Positions 28,401-43,152 of a stretch of DNA of 64,000 nucleotides are shown piece by piece. The notes beneath the pieces were generated by a model. It was not told the DNA's origin. It worked only from the letters and a program-made list of their open reading frames with translations, and searched no databases. Position 1 is the first letter of the stretch; each line of letters begins with the position of its first letter. A program made the translations under genes and the position numbers. Source of the DNA: Bugula neritina (Eukaryota > Bryozoa > Gymnolaemata > Cheilostomatida > Bugulidae). The DNA lies in NCBI GenBank assembly GCA_964035545.1, contig CAXIUT010000103.1:558001-622000 (forward strand), in the 5' to 3' direction.

Positions 28401-31400
28401 TTATGGAAATACCAGTGATGCTGGAAGACCTTTGCATTGTACACCCGCTTTTACTATTGAATTTAGATGTTTTATTTTCCCATCCCCTCTCCTGCCCCCC
28501 CTGTCCCCTCTAACAACCAGCAATCCTGACTCATGTGAATTGTGTTATTGTTCTAGAGTTGGCCCATGGGCCTACAGTATACGATTTGAAGCTTTATAGT
28601 TTACAGGCAGTGGAGATGAGTCACTGCTAAAACCCATTTTGTTAGTAGACTATATTGCTCTTCAATCATCAGTTTTCATATTAAAAGAGAAAGCTCATCT
28701 GCAGCGCCATTTCACAGTGTTTTATTTTGCTAGAGCAATAACTAATTTTAGATGCCTTTGCAAACATATGAGAAATAAATGAGTGATTCTATGAAAAGAG
28801 GTGTTTGCAGCAATTGTCCACTTTTGATTTACAAGCGGCATGGAAACTTTTGTAGTTTTAAATAATATCTCCAAACTCATCACTTGCATGTGTTTATAGA
28901 CTTGATAAATTTTTTTATGCAAAACTTGATGCCTGCTTCAAAGACACCAGTGCTTAATTACTGTGTTAACTGTATTGGCACGTTGCCATGAGATATTTGG
29001 TAATATTTCGCATCACAACAAACTCTTCAGAAAGTTAAGAAAATCAGTCTAGAATGTTAATGAAATAAACCTACCAGAAAGAGTAAGCCAGATGTAACAA
29101 GTAGATCCAAAACAAGTTGATTAACAATTGAAGTTGAAATCTCCATGTAGTCAACACTTTAGTCCTAATGTCAAATGCAAACGTCTGCAATCAAACTGTG
29201 TAGACTTCATGAGCTGGTTAGCTGAAAGGACTCATTAAAGTTCTTAACTCTTGTGTGTATAGTGATGCCCATCTTGAACTAGAGAGGGCTGACTGAAGAC
29301 TGCTACTTTGTGAAAATTGACAATGCATATTATTATTATTCATTGTTGAGATTCACGACTGCCATAAACAATGATAAAATATTCATTGTTGGTACTACTG
29401 AGTAGAATAAAATATAATATAATATTATTTTCTGGACAAATAAATAATATCAAATGCATATTATAACTTACCATAAATCTACAGTGCTTCACATCTTCAC
29501 TTTTTTCTGCAATGTTATTTCTTTGCAGTTAGAAGTACTAGTTGAAAATATGACTATGAAACATAACCCTTCAATTTCATTGCACCAGCACCAGTTGCAA
29601 GATAGGTGTGTTGGGAGTTATCTTTCCCAAAATTTTGTTCTTTGTGTTTATACGAAGCAGACACAGGCTAATATTAGTTTTGTTATTTGCAAGAGTTTTT
29701 CTGTCTGATTGTCCATCAGCAAAAGTTTGGCCTTGCAGTTATTATGGAAATACCAGTGATGCTGGAAGAACTTTGCATTGTACACCCGCTTTTACTATTG
29801 AATTTAGATGTTTTATTTTCCCATCCCCTCTCCTGCCCCCCCCCTGTCCCCTCTAACAACCAGCAATCCTGACTCATGTGAATTGTGTTATTGTTCTAGA
29901 GTTGGCCCATGGGCCTACAGTATACGATTTGAAGCTTTATAGTTTACAGGCAGTGGAGATGAGTCACTGCTAAAACCCATTTTGTTAGTAGACTATATTG
30001 CTCTTCAATCATCAGTTTTCATATTAAAAGAGAAAGCTCATCTGCAGCGCCATTTCACAGTGTTTTATTTTGCTAGAGCAATAACTAATTTTAGATGCCT
30101 TTGCAAACATATGAGAAATAAATGAGTGATTCTATGAAAAGAGGTGTTTGCAGCAATTGTCCACTTTTGATTTACAAGCGGCATGGAAACTTTTGTAGTT
30201 TTAAATAATATCTCCAAACTCATCACTTGCATGTGTTTATAGACTTGATAAATTTTTTTATGCAAAACTTGATGCCTGCTTCAAAGACACCAGTGCTTAA
30301 TTACTGTGTTAACTGTATTGGCACGTTGCCATGAGATATTTCGTAATATTTCGCATCACAACAAACTCTTCAGAAAGTTAAGAAAATCAGTCTAGAAAGT
30401 TAATGAAATAAACCTACCAGAAAGAGTAAGCCAGATGTAACAAGTAGATCCAAAACAAGTTGATTAACAATTGAAGTTGAAATCTCCATGTAGTCAACAC
30501 TTTAGTCCTAATGTCAAATGCAAACGCCTGCAATCAAACTGTGTAGACTTCATGAGCTGGTTAGCTGACAGGACTCATTAAAGTTCTTAACTCTTGTGTG
30601 TATAGTGATGCCCATCTTGAACTAGAGAGGGCTGACTGAAGACTGCTACTTTGTGAAAATTGACAATGCATATTATTATTATTCATTGTTGAGATTCACG
30701 ACTGCCATAAACAATGATAAAATATTCATTGTTGGTACTACTGAGTAGAATAAAATATAATATAATATTATTTTCTGGACAAATAAATAATATCAAATGC
30801 ATATTATAACTTACCATAAATCTACAGTGCTTCACATCTTCACCTTTTTCTGCAATGTTGATTCTTTGCAGTTAGAAGTACTAGTTGAAAATATGACTAT
30901 GAAACATAACCCTTCAATTTCATTGCACCAGCACCAGTTGCAAGATAGGTGTGTTGGGAGTTATCTTTCCCAAAATTTTGTTCTTGGTGTTTATACGAAG
31001 CAGACACAGGCTAATATTAGTTTTGTTATTTGTAAGAGTTTTTCTGTCTGATTGTCCATCAGCAAAAGTTTGGCCTTGCAGTTATTATGGAAATACCAGT
31101 GATGCTGGAAGACCTTTGCATTGTACACCCGCTTTTACTATTGAATTTAGATGTTTTATTTTCCCATCCCCTCTCCTGCCCCCCTGTCCCCTCTAACAAC
31201 CAGCAATTCTGACTCATGTGAATTGTGTTATTGTTCTAGAGTTGGCCCATGGGCCTACAGTATACGATTTGAAGCTTTATAGTTTACAGGCAGTGGAGAT
31301 GAGTCACTGCTAAAACCCATTTTGTTAGTAGACTATATTGCTCTTCAATCATCAGTTTTCATATTAAAAGAGAAAGCTCATCTGCAGCGCCATTTCACAG

Positions 31401-34400
31401 TGTTTTATTTTGCTAGAGCAATAACTAATTTTAGATGCCTTTGCAAACATATGAGAAATAAATGAGTGATTCTATGAAAAGAGGTGTTTGCAGCAATTGT
31501 CCACTTTTGATTTACAAGCGGCATGGAAACTTTTGTAGTTTTAAATAATATCTCCAAACTCATCACTTGCATGTGTTTATAGACTTGATAAATTTTTTTA
31601 TGCAAAACTTGATGCCTGCTTCAAAGACACCAGTGCTTAATTACTGTGTTAACTGTATTGGCACGTTGCCATGAGATATTTGGTAATATTTCGCATCACA
31701 ACAAACTTTTCAGAAAGTTTAGAAAATCAGTCTAGAAAGTTAATGAAATAAACCTACCAGAAAGAGTAAGCCAGATGTAACAAGTAGATCCAAAACAAGT
31801 TGATTAACAATTGAAGTTGAAATCTCCATGTAGTCAACACTTTAGTCCTAATGTCAAATGCAAACGCCTGCAATCAAACTGTGTAGACTTCATGAGCTGG
31901 TTAGCTGACAGGACTCATTAAAGTTCTTAACTCTTGTGTGTATAGTGATGCCCATCTTGAACTAGAGAGGGCTGACTGAAGACTGCTACTTTGTGAAAAT
32001 TGACAATGCATATTATTATTATTCATTGTTGAGATTCACGACTGCCATAAACAATGATAAAATATTCATTGTTGGTACTACTGAGTAGAATAAAATATAA
32101 TATAATATTATTTTCTGGACAAATAAATAATATCAAATGCATATTATAACTTACCATAAATCTACAGTGCTTCACATCTTCACCTTTTTCTGCAATGTTG
32201 ATTCTTTGCAGTTAGAAGTACTAGTTGAAAATATGACTATGAAACATAACCCTTCAATTTCATTGCACCAGCACCAGTTGCAAGATAGGTGTGTTGGGAG
32301 TTATCTTTCCCAAAATTTTGTTCTTGGTGTTTATACGAAGTAGACACAGGCTAATATTAGTTTTGTTATTTGTAAGAGTTTTTCTGTCTGATTGTCCATC
32401 AGCAAAAGTTTGGCCTTGCAGTTATTATGGAAATACCAGTGATGCTGGAAGACCTTTGCATTGTACACCCGCTTTTACTATTGAATTTAGATGTTTTATT
32501 TTCCCATCCCCTCTCCTGCCCCCCCCTGTCCCCTCTAACAACCAGTAATTCTGACTCATGTGAATTGTGTTATTGTTCTAGAGTTGGCCCATGGGCCTAC
32601 AGTATACGATTTGAAGCTTTATAGTTTACAGGCAGTGGAGATGAGTCACTGCTAAAACCCATTTTGTTAGTAGACTATATTGCTCTTCAATCATCAGTTT
32701 TCATATTAAAAGAGAAAGCTCATCTGCAGCGCCATTTCACAGTGTTTTATTTTGCTAGAGCAATAACTAATTTTAGATGCCTTTGCAAACATATGAGAAA
32801 TAAATGAGTGATTCTATGAAAAGAGGTGTTTGCAGCAATTGTCCACTTTTGATTTACAAGCGGCATGGAAACTTTTGTAGTTTTAAATAATATCTCCAAA
32901 CTCATCACTTGCATGTGTTTATAGACTTGATAAATTTTTTTATGCAAACCTTGATGCCTGCTTCAAAGACACCAGTGCTTAATTACTGTGTTAACTGTAT
33001 TGGCACGTTGCCATGAGATATTTCGTAATATTTCGCATCACAACAAACTCTTCAGAAAGTTAAGAAAATCAGTCTAGAAAGTTAATGAAATAAACCTACC
33101 AGAAAGAGTAAGCCAGATGTAACAAGTAGATCCAAAACAAGTTGATTAACAATTGAAGTTGAAATCTCCATGTAGTCAACACTTTAGTCCTAATGTCAAA
33201 TGCAAACGCCTGCAATCAAACTGTGTAGACTTCATGAGCTGGTTAGCTGACAGGACTCATTAAAGTTCTTAACTCTTGTGTGTATAGTGATGCCCATCTT
33301 GAACTAGAGAGGGCTGACTGAAGACTGCTACTTTGTGAAAATTGACAATGCATATTATTATTATTCATTGTTGAGATTCACGACTGCCATAAACAATGAT
33401 AAAATATTCATTGTTGGTACTACTGAGTAGAATAAAATATAATATAATATTATTTTCTGGACAAATAAATAATATCAAATGCATATTATAACTTACCATA
33501 AATCTACAGTGCTTCACATCTTCACCTTTTTCTGCAATGTTGATTCTTTGCAGTTAGAAGTACTAGTTGAAAATATGACTATGAAACATAACCCTTCAAT
33601 TTCATTGCACCAGCACCAGTTGCAAGATAGGTGTGTTGGGAGTTATCTTTCCCAAAATTTTGTTCTTGGTGTTTATACGAAGCAGACACAGGCTAATATT
33701 AGTTTTGTTATTTGTAAGAGTTTTTCTGTCTGATTGTCCATCAGCAAAAGTTTGGCCTTGCAGTTATTATGGAAATACCAGTGATGCTGGAAGACCTTTG
33801 CATTGTACACCCGCTTTTACTATTGAATTTAGATGTTTTATTTTCCCATCCCCTCTCCTGCCCCCCCCTGTCCCCTCTAACAACCAGCAATTCTGACTCA
33901 TGTGAATTGTGTTATTGTTCTAGAGTTGGCCCATGGGCCTACAGTATACGATTTGAAGCTTTATAGTTTACAGGCAGTGGAGATGAGTCACTGCTAAAAC
34001 CCATTTTGTTAGTAGACTATATTGCTCTTCAATCATCAGTTTTCATATTAAAAGAGAAAGCTCATCTGCAGCGCCATTTCACAGTGTTTTATTTTGCTAG
34101 AGCAATAACTAATTTTAGATGCCTTTGCAAACATATGAGAAATAAATGAGTGATTCTATGAAAAGAGGTGTTTGCAGCAATTGTCCACTTTTGATTTACA
34201 AGCGGCATGGAAACTTTTGTAGTTTTAAATAATATCTCCAAACTCATCACTTGCATGTGTTTATAGACTTGATAAATTTTTTTATGCAAAACTTGATGCC
34301 TGCTTCAAAGACACCAGTGCTTAATTACTGTGTTAACTGTATTGGCACGTTGCCATGAGATATTTCGTAATATTTCGCATCACAACAAACTCTTCAGAAA

Positions 34401-37400
34401 GTTAAGAAAATCAGTCTAGAAAGTTAATGAAATAAACCTACCAGAAAGAGTAAGCCAGATGTAACAAGTAGATCCAAAACAAGTTGATTAACAATTGAAG
34501 TTGAAATCTCCATGTAGTCAACACTTTAGTCCTAATGTCAAATGCAAACGTCTGCAATCAAACTGTGTAGACTTCATGAGCTGGTTAGCTGAAAGGACTC
34601 ATTAAAGTTCTTAACTCTTGTGTGTATAGTGATGCCCATCTTGAACTAGAGAGGGCTGACTGAAGACTGCTACTTTGTGAAAATTGACAATGCATATTAT
34701 TATTATTCATTGTTGAGATTCACGACTGCCATAAACAATGATAAAATATTCATTGTTGGTACTACTGAGTAGAATAAAATATAATATAATATTATTTTCT
34801 GGACAAATAAATAATATCAAATGCATATTATAACTTACCATAAATCTACAGTGCTTCACATCTTCACCTTTTTCTGCAATGTTGATTCTTTGCAGTTAGA
34901 AGTACTAGTTGAAAATATGACTATGAAACATAACCCTTCAATTTCATTGCACCAGCACCAGTTGCAAGATAGGTGTGTTGGGAGTTATCTTTCCCAAAAT
35001 TTTGTTCTTTGTGTTTATACGAAGCAGACACAGGCTAATATTAGTTTTGTTATTTGTAAGAGTTTTTCTGTCTGATTGTCCATCAGCAAAAGTTTGGCCT
35101 TGCAGTTATTATGGAAATACCAGTGATGCTGGAAGACCTTTGCATTGTACACCCGCTTTTACTATTGAATTTAGATGTTTTATTTTCCCATCCCCTCTCC
35201 TGCCCCCCTGTCCCCTCTAACAACCAGCAATCCTGACTCATGTGAATTGTGTTATTGTTCTAGAGTTGGCCCATGGGCCTACAGTATACGATTTGAAGCT
35301 TTATAGTTTACAGGCAGTGGAGATGAGTCACTGCTAAAACCCATTTTGTTAGTAGACTATATTGCTCTTCAATCATCAGTTTTCATATTAAAAGAGAAAG
35401 CTCATCTGCAGCGCCATTTCACAGTGTTTTATTTTGCTAGAGCAATAACTAATTTTAGATGCCTTTGCAAACATATGAGAAATAAATGAGTGATTCTATG
35501 AAAAGAGGTGTTTGCAGCAATTGTCCACTTTTGATTTACAAGCGGCATGGAAACTTTTGTAGTTTTAAATAATATCTCCAAACTCATCACTTGCATGTGT
35601 TTATAGACTTGATAAATTTTTTTATGCAAAACTTGATGCCTGCTTCAAAGACACCAGTGCTTAATTACTGTGTTAACTGTATTGGCACGTTGCCATGAGA
35701 TATTTGGTAATATTTCGCATCACAACAAACTCTTCAGAAAGTTAAGAAAATCAGTCTAGAAAGTTAATGAAATAAACCTACCAGAAAGAGTAAGCCAGAT
35801 GTAACAAGTAGATCCAAAACAAGTTGATTAACAATTGAAGTTGAAATCTCCATGTAGTCAACACTTTAGTCCTAATGTCAAATGCAAACGTCTGCAATCA
35901 AACTGTGTAGACTTCATGAGCTGGTTAGCTGAAAGGACTCATTAAAGTTCTTAACTCTTGTGTGTATAGTGATGCCCATCTTGAACTAGAGAGGGCTGAC
36001 TGAAGACTGCTACTTTGTGAAAATTGACAATGCATATTATTATTATTCATTGTTTAGATTCACGACTGCCATAAACAATGATAAAATATTCATTGTTGGT
36101 ACTACTGAGTAGAATAAAATATAATATAATATTATTTTCTGGACAAATAAATAATATCAAATGCATATTATAACTTACCATAAATCTACAGTGCTTCACA
36201 TCTTCACCTTTTTCTGCAATGTTGATTCTTTGCAGTTAGAAGTACTAGTTGAAAATATGACTATGAAACATAACCCTTCAATTTCATTGCACCAGCACCA
36301 GTTGCAAGATAGGTGTGTTGGGAGTTATCTTTCCCAAAATTTTGTTCTTTGTGTTTATACGAAGCAGACACAGGCTAATATTAGTTTTGTTATTTGTAAG
36401 AGTTTTTCTGTCTGATTGTCCATCAGCAAAAGTTTGGCCTTGCAGTTATTATGGAAATACCAGTGATGCTGGAAGACCTTTGCATTGTACACCCGCTTTT
36501 ACTATTGAATTTAGATGTTTTATTTTCCCATCCCCTCTCCTGCCCCCCTGTCCCCTCTAACAACCAGCAATCCTGACTCATGTGAATTGTGTTATTGTTC
36601 TAGAGTTGGCCCATGGGCCTACAGTATACGATTTGAAGCTTTATAGTTTACAGGCAGTGGAGATGAGTCACTGCTAAAACCCATTTTGTTAGTAGACTAT
36701 ATTGCTCTTCAATCATCAGTTTTCATATTAAAAGAGAAAGCTCATCTGCAGCGCCATTTCACAGTGTTTTATTTTGCTAGAGCAATAACTAATTTTAGAT
36801 GCCTTTGCAAACATATGAGAAATAAATGAGTGATTCTATGAAAAGAGGTGTTTGCAGCAATTGTCCACTTTTGATTTACAAGCGGCATGGAAACTTTTGT
36901 AGTTTTAAATAATATCTCCAAACTCATCACTTGCATGTGTTTATAGACTTGATAAATTTTTTTATGCAAAACTTGATGCCTGCTTCAAAGACACCAGTGC
37001 TTAATTACTGTGTTAACTGTATTGGCACGTTGCCATGAGATATTTCGTAATATTTCGCATCACAACAAACTCTTCAGAAAGTTAAGAAAATCAGTCTAGA
37101 AAGTTAATGAAATAAACCTACCAGAAAGAGTAAGCCAGATGTAACAAGTAGATCCAAAACAAGTTGATTAACAATTGAAGTTGAAATCTCCATGTAGTCA
37201 ACACTTTAGTCCTAATGTCAAATGCAAACGTCTGCAATCAAACTGTGTAGACTTCATGAGCTGGTTAGCTGAAAGGACTCATTAAAGTTCTTAACTCTTG
37301 TGTGTATAGTGATGCCCATCTTGAACTAGAGAGGGCTGACTGAAGACTGCTACTTTGTGAAAATTGACAATGCATATTATTATTATTCATTGTTTAGATT

Positions 37401-40400
37401 CACGACTGCCATAAACAATGATAAAATATTCATTGTTGGTACTACTGAGTAGAATAAAATATAATATAATATTATTTTCTGGACAAATAAATAATATCAA
37501 ATGCATATTATAACTTACCATAAATCTACAGTGCTTCACATCTTCACTTTTTTCTGCAATGTTATTTCTTTGCAGTTAGAAGTACTAGTTGAAAATATGA
37601 CTATGAAACATAACCCTTCAATTTCATTGCACCAGCACCAGTTGCAAGATAGGTGTGTTGGGAGTTATCTTTCCCAAAATTTTGTTCTTTGTGTTTATAC
37701 GAAGCAGACACAGGCTAATATTAGTTTTGTTATTTGCAAGAGTTTTTCTGTCTGATTGTCCATCAGCAAAAGTTTGGCCTTGCAGTTATTATGGAAATAC
37801 CAGTGATGCTGGAAGACCTTTGCATTGTACACCCGCTTTTACTATTGAATTTAGATGTTTTATTTTCCCATCCCCTCTCCTGCCCCCCTGTCCCCTCTAA
37901 CAACCAGCAATCCTGACTCATGTGAATTGTGTTATTGTTCTAGAGTTGGCCCATGGGCCTACAGTATACGATTTGAAGCTTTATAGTTTACAGGCAGTGG
38001 AGATGAGTCACTGCTAAAACCCATTTTGTTAGTAGACTATATTGCTCTTCAATCATCAGTTTTCATATTAAAAGAGAAAGCTCATCTGCAGCGCCATTTC
38101 ACAGTGTTTTATTTTGCTAGAGCAATAACTAATTTTAGATGCCTTTGCAAACATATGAGAAATAAATGAGTGATTCTATGAAAAGAGGTGTTTGCAGCAA
38201 TTGTCCACTTTTGATTTTTAAGCGGCATGGAAACTTTTGTAGTTTTAAATAATATCTCCAAACTCATCACTTGCATGTGTTTATAGACTTGATAAATTTT
38301 TTTATGCAAAACTTGATGCCTGCTTCAAAGACACCAGTGCTTAATTACTGTGTTAACTGTATTGGCACGTTGCCATGAGATATTTGGTAATATTTCGCAT
38401 CACAACAAACTCTTCAGAAAGTTAAGAAAATCAGTCTAGAAAGTTAATGAAATAAACCTACCAGAAAGAGTAAGCCAGATGTAACAAGTAGATCCAAAAC
38501 AAGTTGATTAACAATTGAAGTTGAAATCTCCATGTAGTCAACACTTTAGTCCTAATGTCAAATGCAAACGTCTGCAATCAAACTGTGTAGACTTCATGAG
38601 CTGGTTAGCTGAAAGGACTCATTAAAGTTCTTAACTCTTGTGTGTATAGTGATGCCCATCTTGAACTAGAGAGGGCTGACTGAAGACTGCTACTTTGTGA
38701 AAATTGACAATGCATATTATTATTATTCATTGTTGAGATTCACGACTGCCATAAACAATGATAAAATATTCATTGTTGGTAGTACTGAGTAGAATAAAAT
38801 ATAATATAATATTATTTTCTGGACAAATAAATAATATCAAATGCATATTATAACTTACCATAAATCTACAGTGCTTCACATCTTCACCTTTTTCTGCAAT
38901 GTTGATTCTTTGCAGTTAGAAGTACTAGTTGAAAATATGACTATGAAACATAACCCTTCAATTTCATTGCACCAGCACCAGTTGCAAGATAGGTGTGTTG
39001 GGAGTTATCTTTCCCAAAATTTTGTTCTTTGTGTTTATACGAAGCAGACACAGGCTAATATTAGTTTTGTTATTTGCAAGAGTTTTTCTGTCTGATTGTC
39101 CATCAGCAAAAGTTTGGCCTTGCAGTTATTATGGAAATACCAGTGATGCTGGAAGACCTTTGCATTGTACACCCGCTTTTACTATTGAATTTAGATGTTT
39201 TATTTTCCCATCCCCTCTCCTGCCCCCCTGTCCCCTCTAACAACCAGCAATCCTGACTCATGTGAATTGTGTTATTGTTCTAGAGTTGGCCCATGGGCCT
39301 ACAGTATACGATTTGAAGCTTTATAGTTTACAGGCAGTGGAGATGAGTCACTGCTAAAACCCATTTTGTTAGTAGACTATATTGCTCTTCAATCATCAGT
39401 TTTCATATTAAAAGAGAAAGCTCATCTGCAGCGCCATTTCACAGTGTTTTATTTTGCTAGAGCAATAACTAATTTTAGATGCCTTTGCAAACATATGAGA
39501 AATAAATGAGTGATTCTATGAAAAGAGGTGTTTGCAGCAATTGTCCACTTTTGATTTACAAGCGGCATGGAAACTTTTGTAGTTTTAAATAATATCTCCA
39601 AACTCATCACTTGCATGTGTTTATAGACTTGATAAATTTTTTTATGCAAAACTTGATGCCTGCTTCAAAGACACCAGTGCTTAATTACTGTGTTAACTGT
39701 ATTGGCACGTTGCCATGAGATATTTGGTAATATTTCGCATCACAACAAACTCTTCAGAAAGTTAAGAAAATCAGTCTAGAAAGTTAATGAAATAAACCTA
39801 CCAGAAAGAGTAAGCCAGATGTAACAAGTAGATCCAAAACAAGTTGATTAACAATTGAAGTTGAAATCTCCATGTAGTCAACACTTTAGTCCTAATGTCA
39901 AATGCAAACGTCTGCAATCAAACTGTGTAGACTTCATGAGCTGGTTAGCTGAAAGGACTCATTAAAGTTCTTAACTCTTGTGTGTATAGTGATGCCCATC
40001 TTGAACTAGAGAGGGCTGACTGAAGACTGCTACTTTGTGAAAATTGACAATGCATATTATTATTATTCATTGTTTAGATTCACGACTGCCATAAACAATG
40101 ATAAAATATTCATTGTTGGTACTACTGAGTAGAATAAAATATAATATAATATTATTTTCTGGACAAATAAATAATATCAAATGCATATTATAACTTACCA
40201 TAAATCTACAGTGCTTCACATCTTCACCTTTTTCTGCAATGTTGATTCTTTGCAGTTAGAAGTACTAGTTGAAAATATGACTATGAAACATAACCCTTCA
40301 ATTTCATTGCACCAGCACCAGTTGCAAGATAGGTGTGTTGGGAGTTATCTTTCCCAAAATTTTGTTCTTGGTGTTTATACGAAGCAGACACAGGCTAATA

Positions 40401-43145
40401 TTAGTTTTGTTATTTGTAAGAGTTTTTCTGTCTGATTGTCCATCAGCAAAAGTTTGGCCTTGCAGTTATTATGGAAATACCAGTGATGCTGGAAGACCTT
40501 TGCATTGTACACCCGCTTTTACTATTGAATTTAGATGTTTTATTTTCCCATCCCCTCTCCTGCCCCCCCCCTGTCCCCTCTAACAACCAGCAATTCTGAC
40601 TCATGTGAATTGTGTTATTGTTCTAGAGTTGGCCCATGGGCCTACAGTATACGATTTGAAGCTTTATAGTTTACAGGCAGTGGAGATGAGTCACTGCTAA
40701 AACCCATTTTGTTAGTAGACTATATTGCTCTTCAATCATCAGTTTTCATATTAAAAGAGAAAGCTCATCTGCAGCGCCATTTCACAGTGTTTTATTTTGC
40801 TAGAGCAATAACTAATTTTAGATGCCTTTGCAAACATATGAGAAATAAATGAGTGATTCTATGAAAAGAGGTGTTTGCAGCAATTGTCCACTTTTGATTT
40901 ACAAGCGGCATGGAAACTTTTGTAGTTTTAAATAATATCTCCAAACTCATCACTTGCATGTGTTTATAGACTTGATAAATTTTTTTATGCAAAACTTGAT
41001 GCCTGCTTCAAAGACACCAGTGCTTAATTACTGTGTTAACTGTATTGGCACGTTGCCATGAGATATTTCGTAATATTTCGCATCACAACAAACTCTTCAG
41101 AAAGTTAAGAAAATCAGTCTAGAAAGTTAATGAAATAAACCTACCAGAAAGAGTAAGCCAGATGTAACAAGTAGATCCAAAACAAGTTGATTAACAATTG
41201 AAGTTGAAATCTCCATGTAGTCAACACTTTAGTCCTAATGTCAAATGCAAACGCCTGCAATCAAACTGTGTAGACTTCATGAGCTGGTTAGCTGAAAGGA
41301 CTCATTAAAGTTCTTAACTCTTGTGTGTATAGTGATGCCCATCTTGAACTAGAGAGGGCTGACTGAAGACTGCTACTTTGTGAAAATTGACAATGCATAT
41401 ATTATTATTATTCATTGTTGAGATTCACGACTGCCATAAACAATGATAAAATATTCATTGTTGGTACTACTGAGTAGAATAAAATATAATATAATATTAT
41501 TTTCTGGACAAATAAATAATATCAAATGCATATTATAACTTACCATAAATCTACAGTGCTTCACATCTTCACCTTTTTCTGCAATGTTGATTCTTTGCAG
41601 TTAGAAGTACTAGTTGAAAATATGACTATGAAACATAACCCTTCAATTTCATTGCACCAGCACCAGTTGCAAGATAGGTGTGTTGGGAGTTATCTTTCCC
41701 AAAATTTTGTTCTTTGTGTTTATACGAAGCAGACACAGGCTAATATTAGTTTTGTTATTTGTAAGAGTTTTTCTGTCTGATTGTCCATCAGCAAAAGTTT
41801 GGCCTTGCAGTTATTATGGAAATACCAGTGATGCTGGAAGACCTTTGCATTGTACACCCGCTTTTACTATTGAATTTAGATGTTTTATTTTCCCATCCCC
41901 TCTCCTGCCCCCCTGTCCCCTCTAACAACCAGCAATCCTGACTCATGTGAATTGTGTTATTGTTCTAGAGTTGGCCCATGGGCCTACAGTATACGATTTG
42001 AAGCTTTATAGTTTACAGGCAGTGGAGATGAGTCACTGCTAAAACCCATTTTGTTAGTAGACTATATTGCTCTTCAATCATCAGTTTTCATATTAAAAGA
42101 GAAAGCTCATCTGCAGCGCCATTTCACAGTGTTTTATTTTGCTAGAGCAATAACTAATTTTAGATGCCTTTGCAAACATATGAGAAATAAATGAGTGATT
42201 CTATGAAAAGAGGTGTTTGCAGCAATTGTCCACTTTTGATTTACAAGCGGCATGGAAACTTTTGTAGTTTTAAATAATATCTCCAAACTCATCACTTGCA
42301 TGTGTTTATAGACTTGATAAATTTTTTTATGCAAAACTTGATGCCTGCTTCAAAGACACCAGTGCTTAATTACTGTGTTAACTGTATTGGCACGTTGCCA
42401 TGAGATATTTGGTAATATTTCGCATCACAACAAACTCTTCAGAAAGTTAAGAAAATCAGTCTAGAAAGTTAATGAAATAAACCTACCAGAAAGAGTAAGC
42501 CAGATGTAACAAGTAGATCCAAAACAAGTTGATTAACAATTGAAGTTGAAATCTCCATGTAGTCAACACTTTAGTCCTAATGTCAAATGCAAACGTCTGC
42601 AATCAAACTGTGTAGACTTCATGAGCTGGTTAGCTGAAAGGACTCATTAAAGTTCTTAACTCTTGTGTGTATAGTGATGCCCATCTTGAACTAGAGAGGG
42701 CTGACTGAAGACTGCTACTTTGTGAAAATTGACAATGCATATTATTATTATTCATTGTTTAGATTCACGACTGCCATAAACAATGATAAAATATTCATTG
42801 TTGGTACTACTGAGTAGAATAAAATATAATATAATATTATTTTCTGGACAAATAAATAATATCAAATGCATATTATAACTTACCATAAATCTACAGTGCT
42901 TCACATCTTCACTTTTTTCTGCAATGTTATTTCTTTGCAGTTAGAAGTACTAGTTGAAAATATGACTATGAAACATAACCCTTCAATTTCATTGCACCAG
43001 CACCAGTTGCAAGATAGGTGTGTTGGGAGTTATCTTTCCCAAAATTTTGTTCTTTGTGTTTATACGAAGCAGACACAGGCTAATATTAGTTTTGTTATTT
43101 GCAAGAGTTTTTCTGTCTGATTGTCCATCAGCAAAAGTTTGGCCT

Positions 43146-43152
43146 TGCAGTT
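43146..43152 (+). repeat. Left copy of the 7-bp junction duplication (TGCAGTT)
   Basis: Last seven bases that match the satellite before the interrupting block. In intact monomers the same place reads CTTGCAGTTATTATGG. Confidence 0.8.

Larger units (their letters stand above)
1..43152 (+). repeat. Left macrosatellite array, ~1.34 kb monomer, about 32 copies
   Basis: The same ~1.34 kb sequence recurs head to tail without spacers. The word ATGCATATTATAACTTACC starts copies at 1258, 2602, 3946, 5287, 6631, 7972, 9316, 10660, 12000, 13341, 14682, 16025, 17369, 18713, 20057, 21398, 22741, 24085, 25429, 26770, 28113, 29454, 30797, 32137, 33479, 34821, 36161, 37501, 38841, 40181, 41526 and 42866. 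The first copy is cut by the window edge and the last stops at 43152. Copies differ by a small number of substitutions and short indels, so the array is young or actively homogenised. Period is 1344 in the long form and 1340-1342 in the short form. No copy has an ORF that stays intact across the array. I call it non-coding satellite DNA; chromosomal position (centromeric, subtelomeric or interstitial) cannot be read from the window. Confidence 0.99.

Noticed and set aside
1-43152. rDNA, histone or snRNA tandem cluster
   Set aside because: No rRNA, 5S, histone or snRNA sequence motif is present in the monomer.
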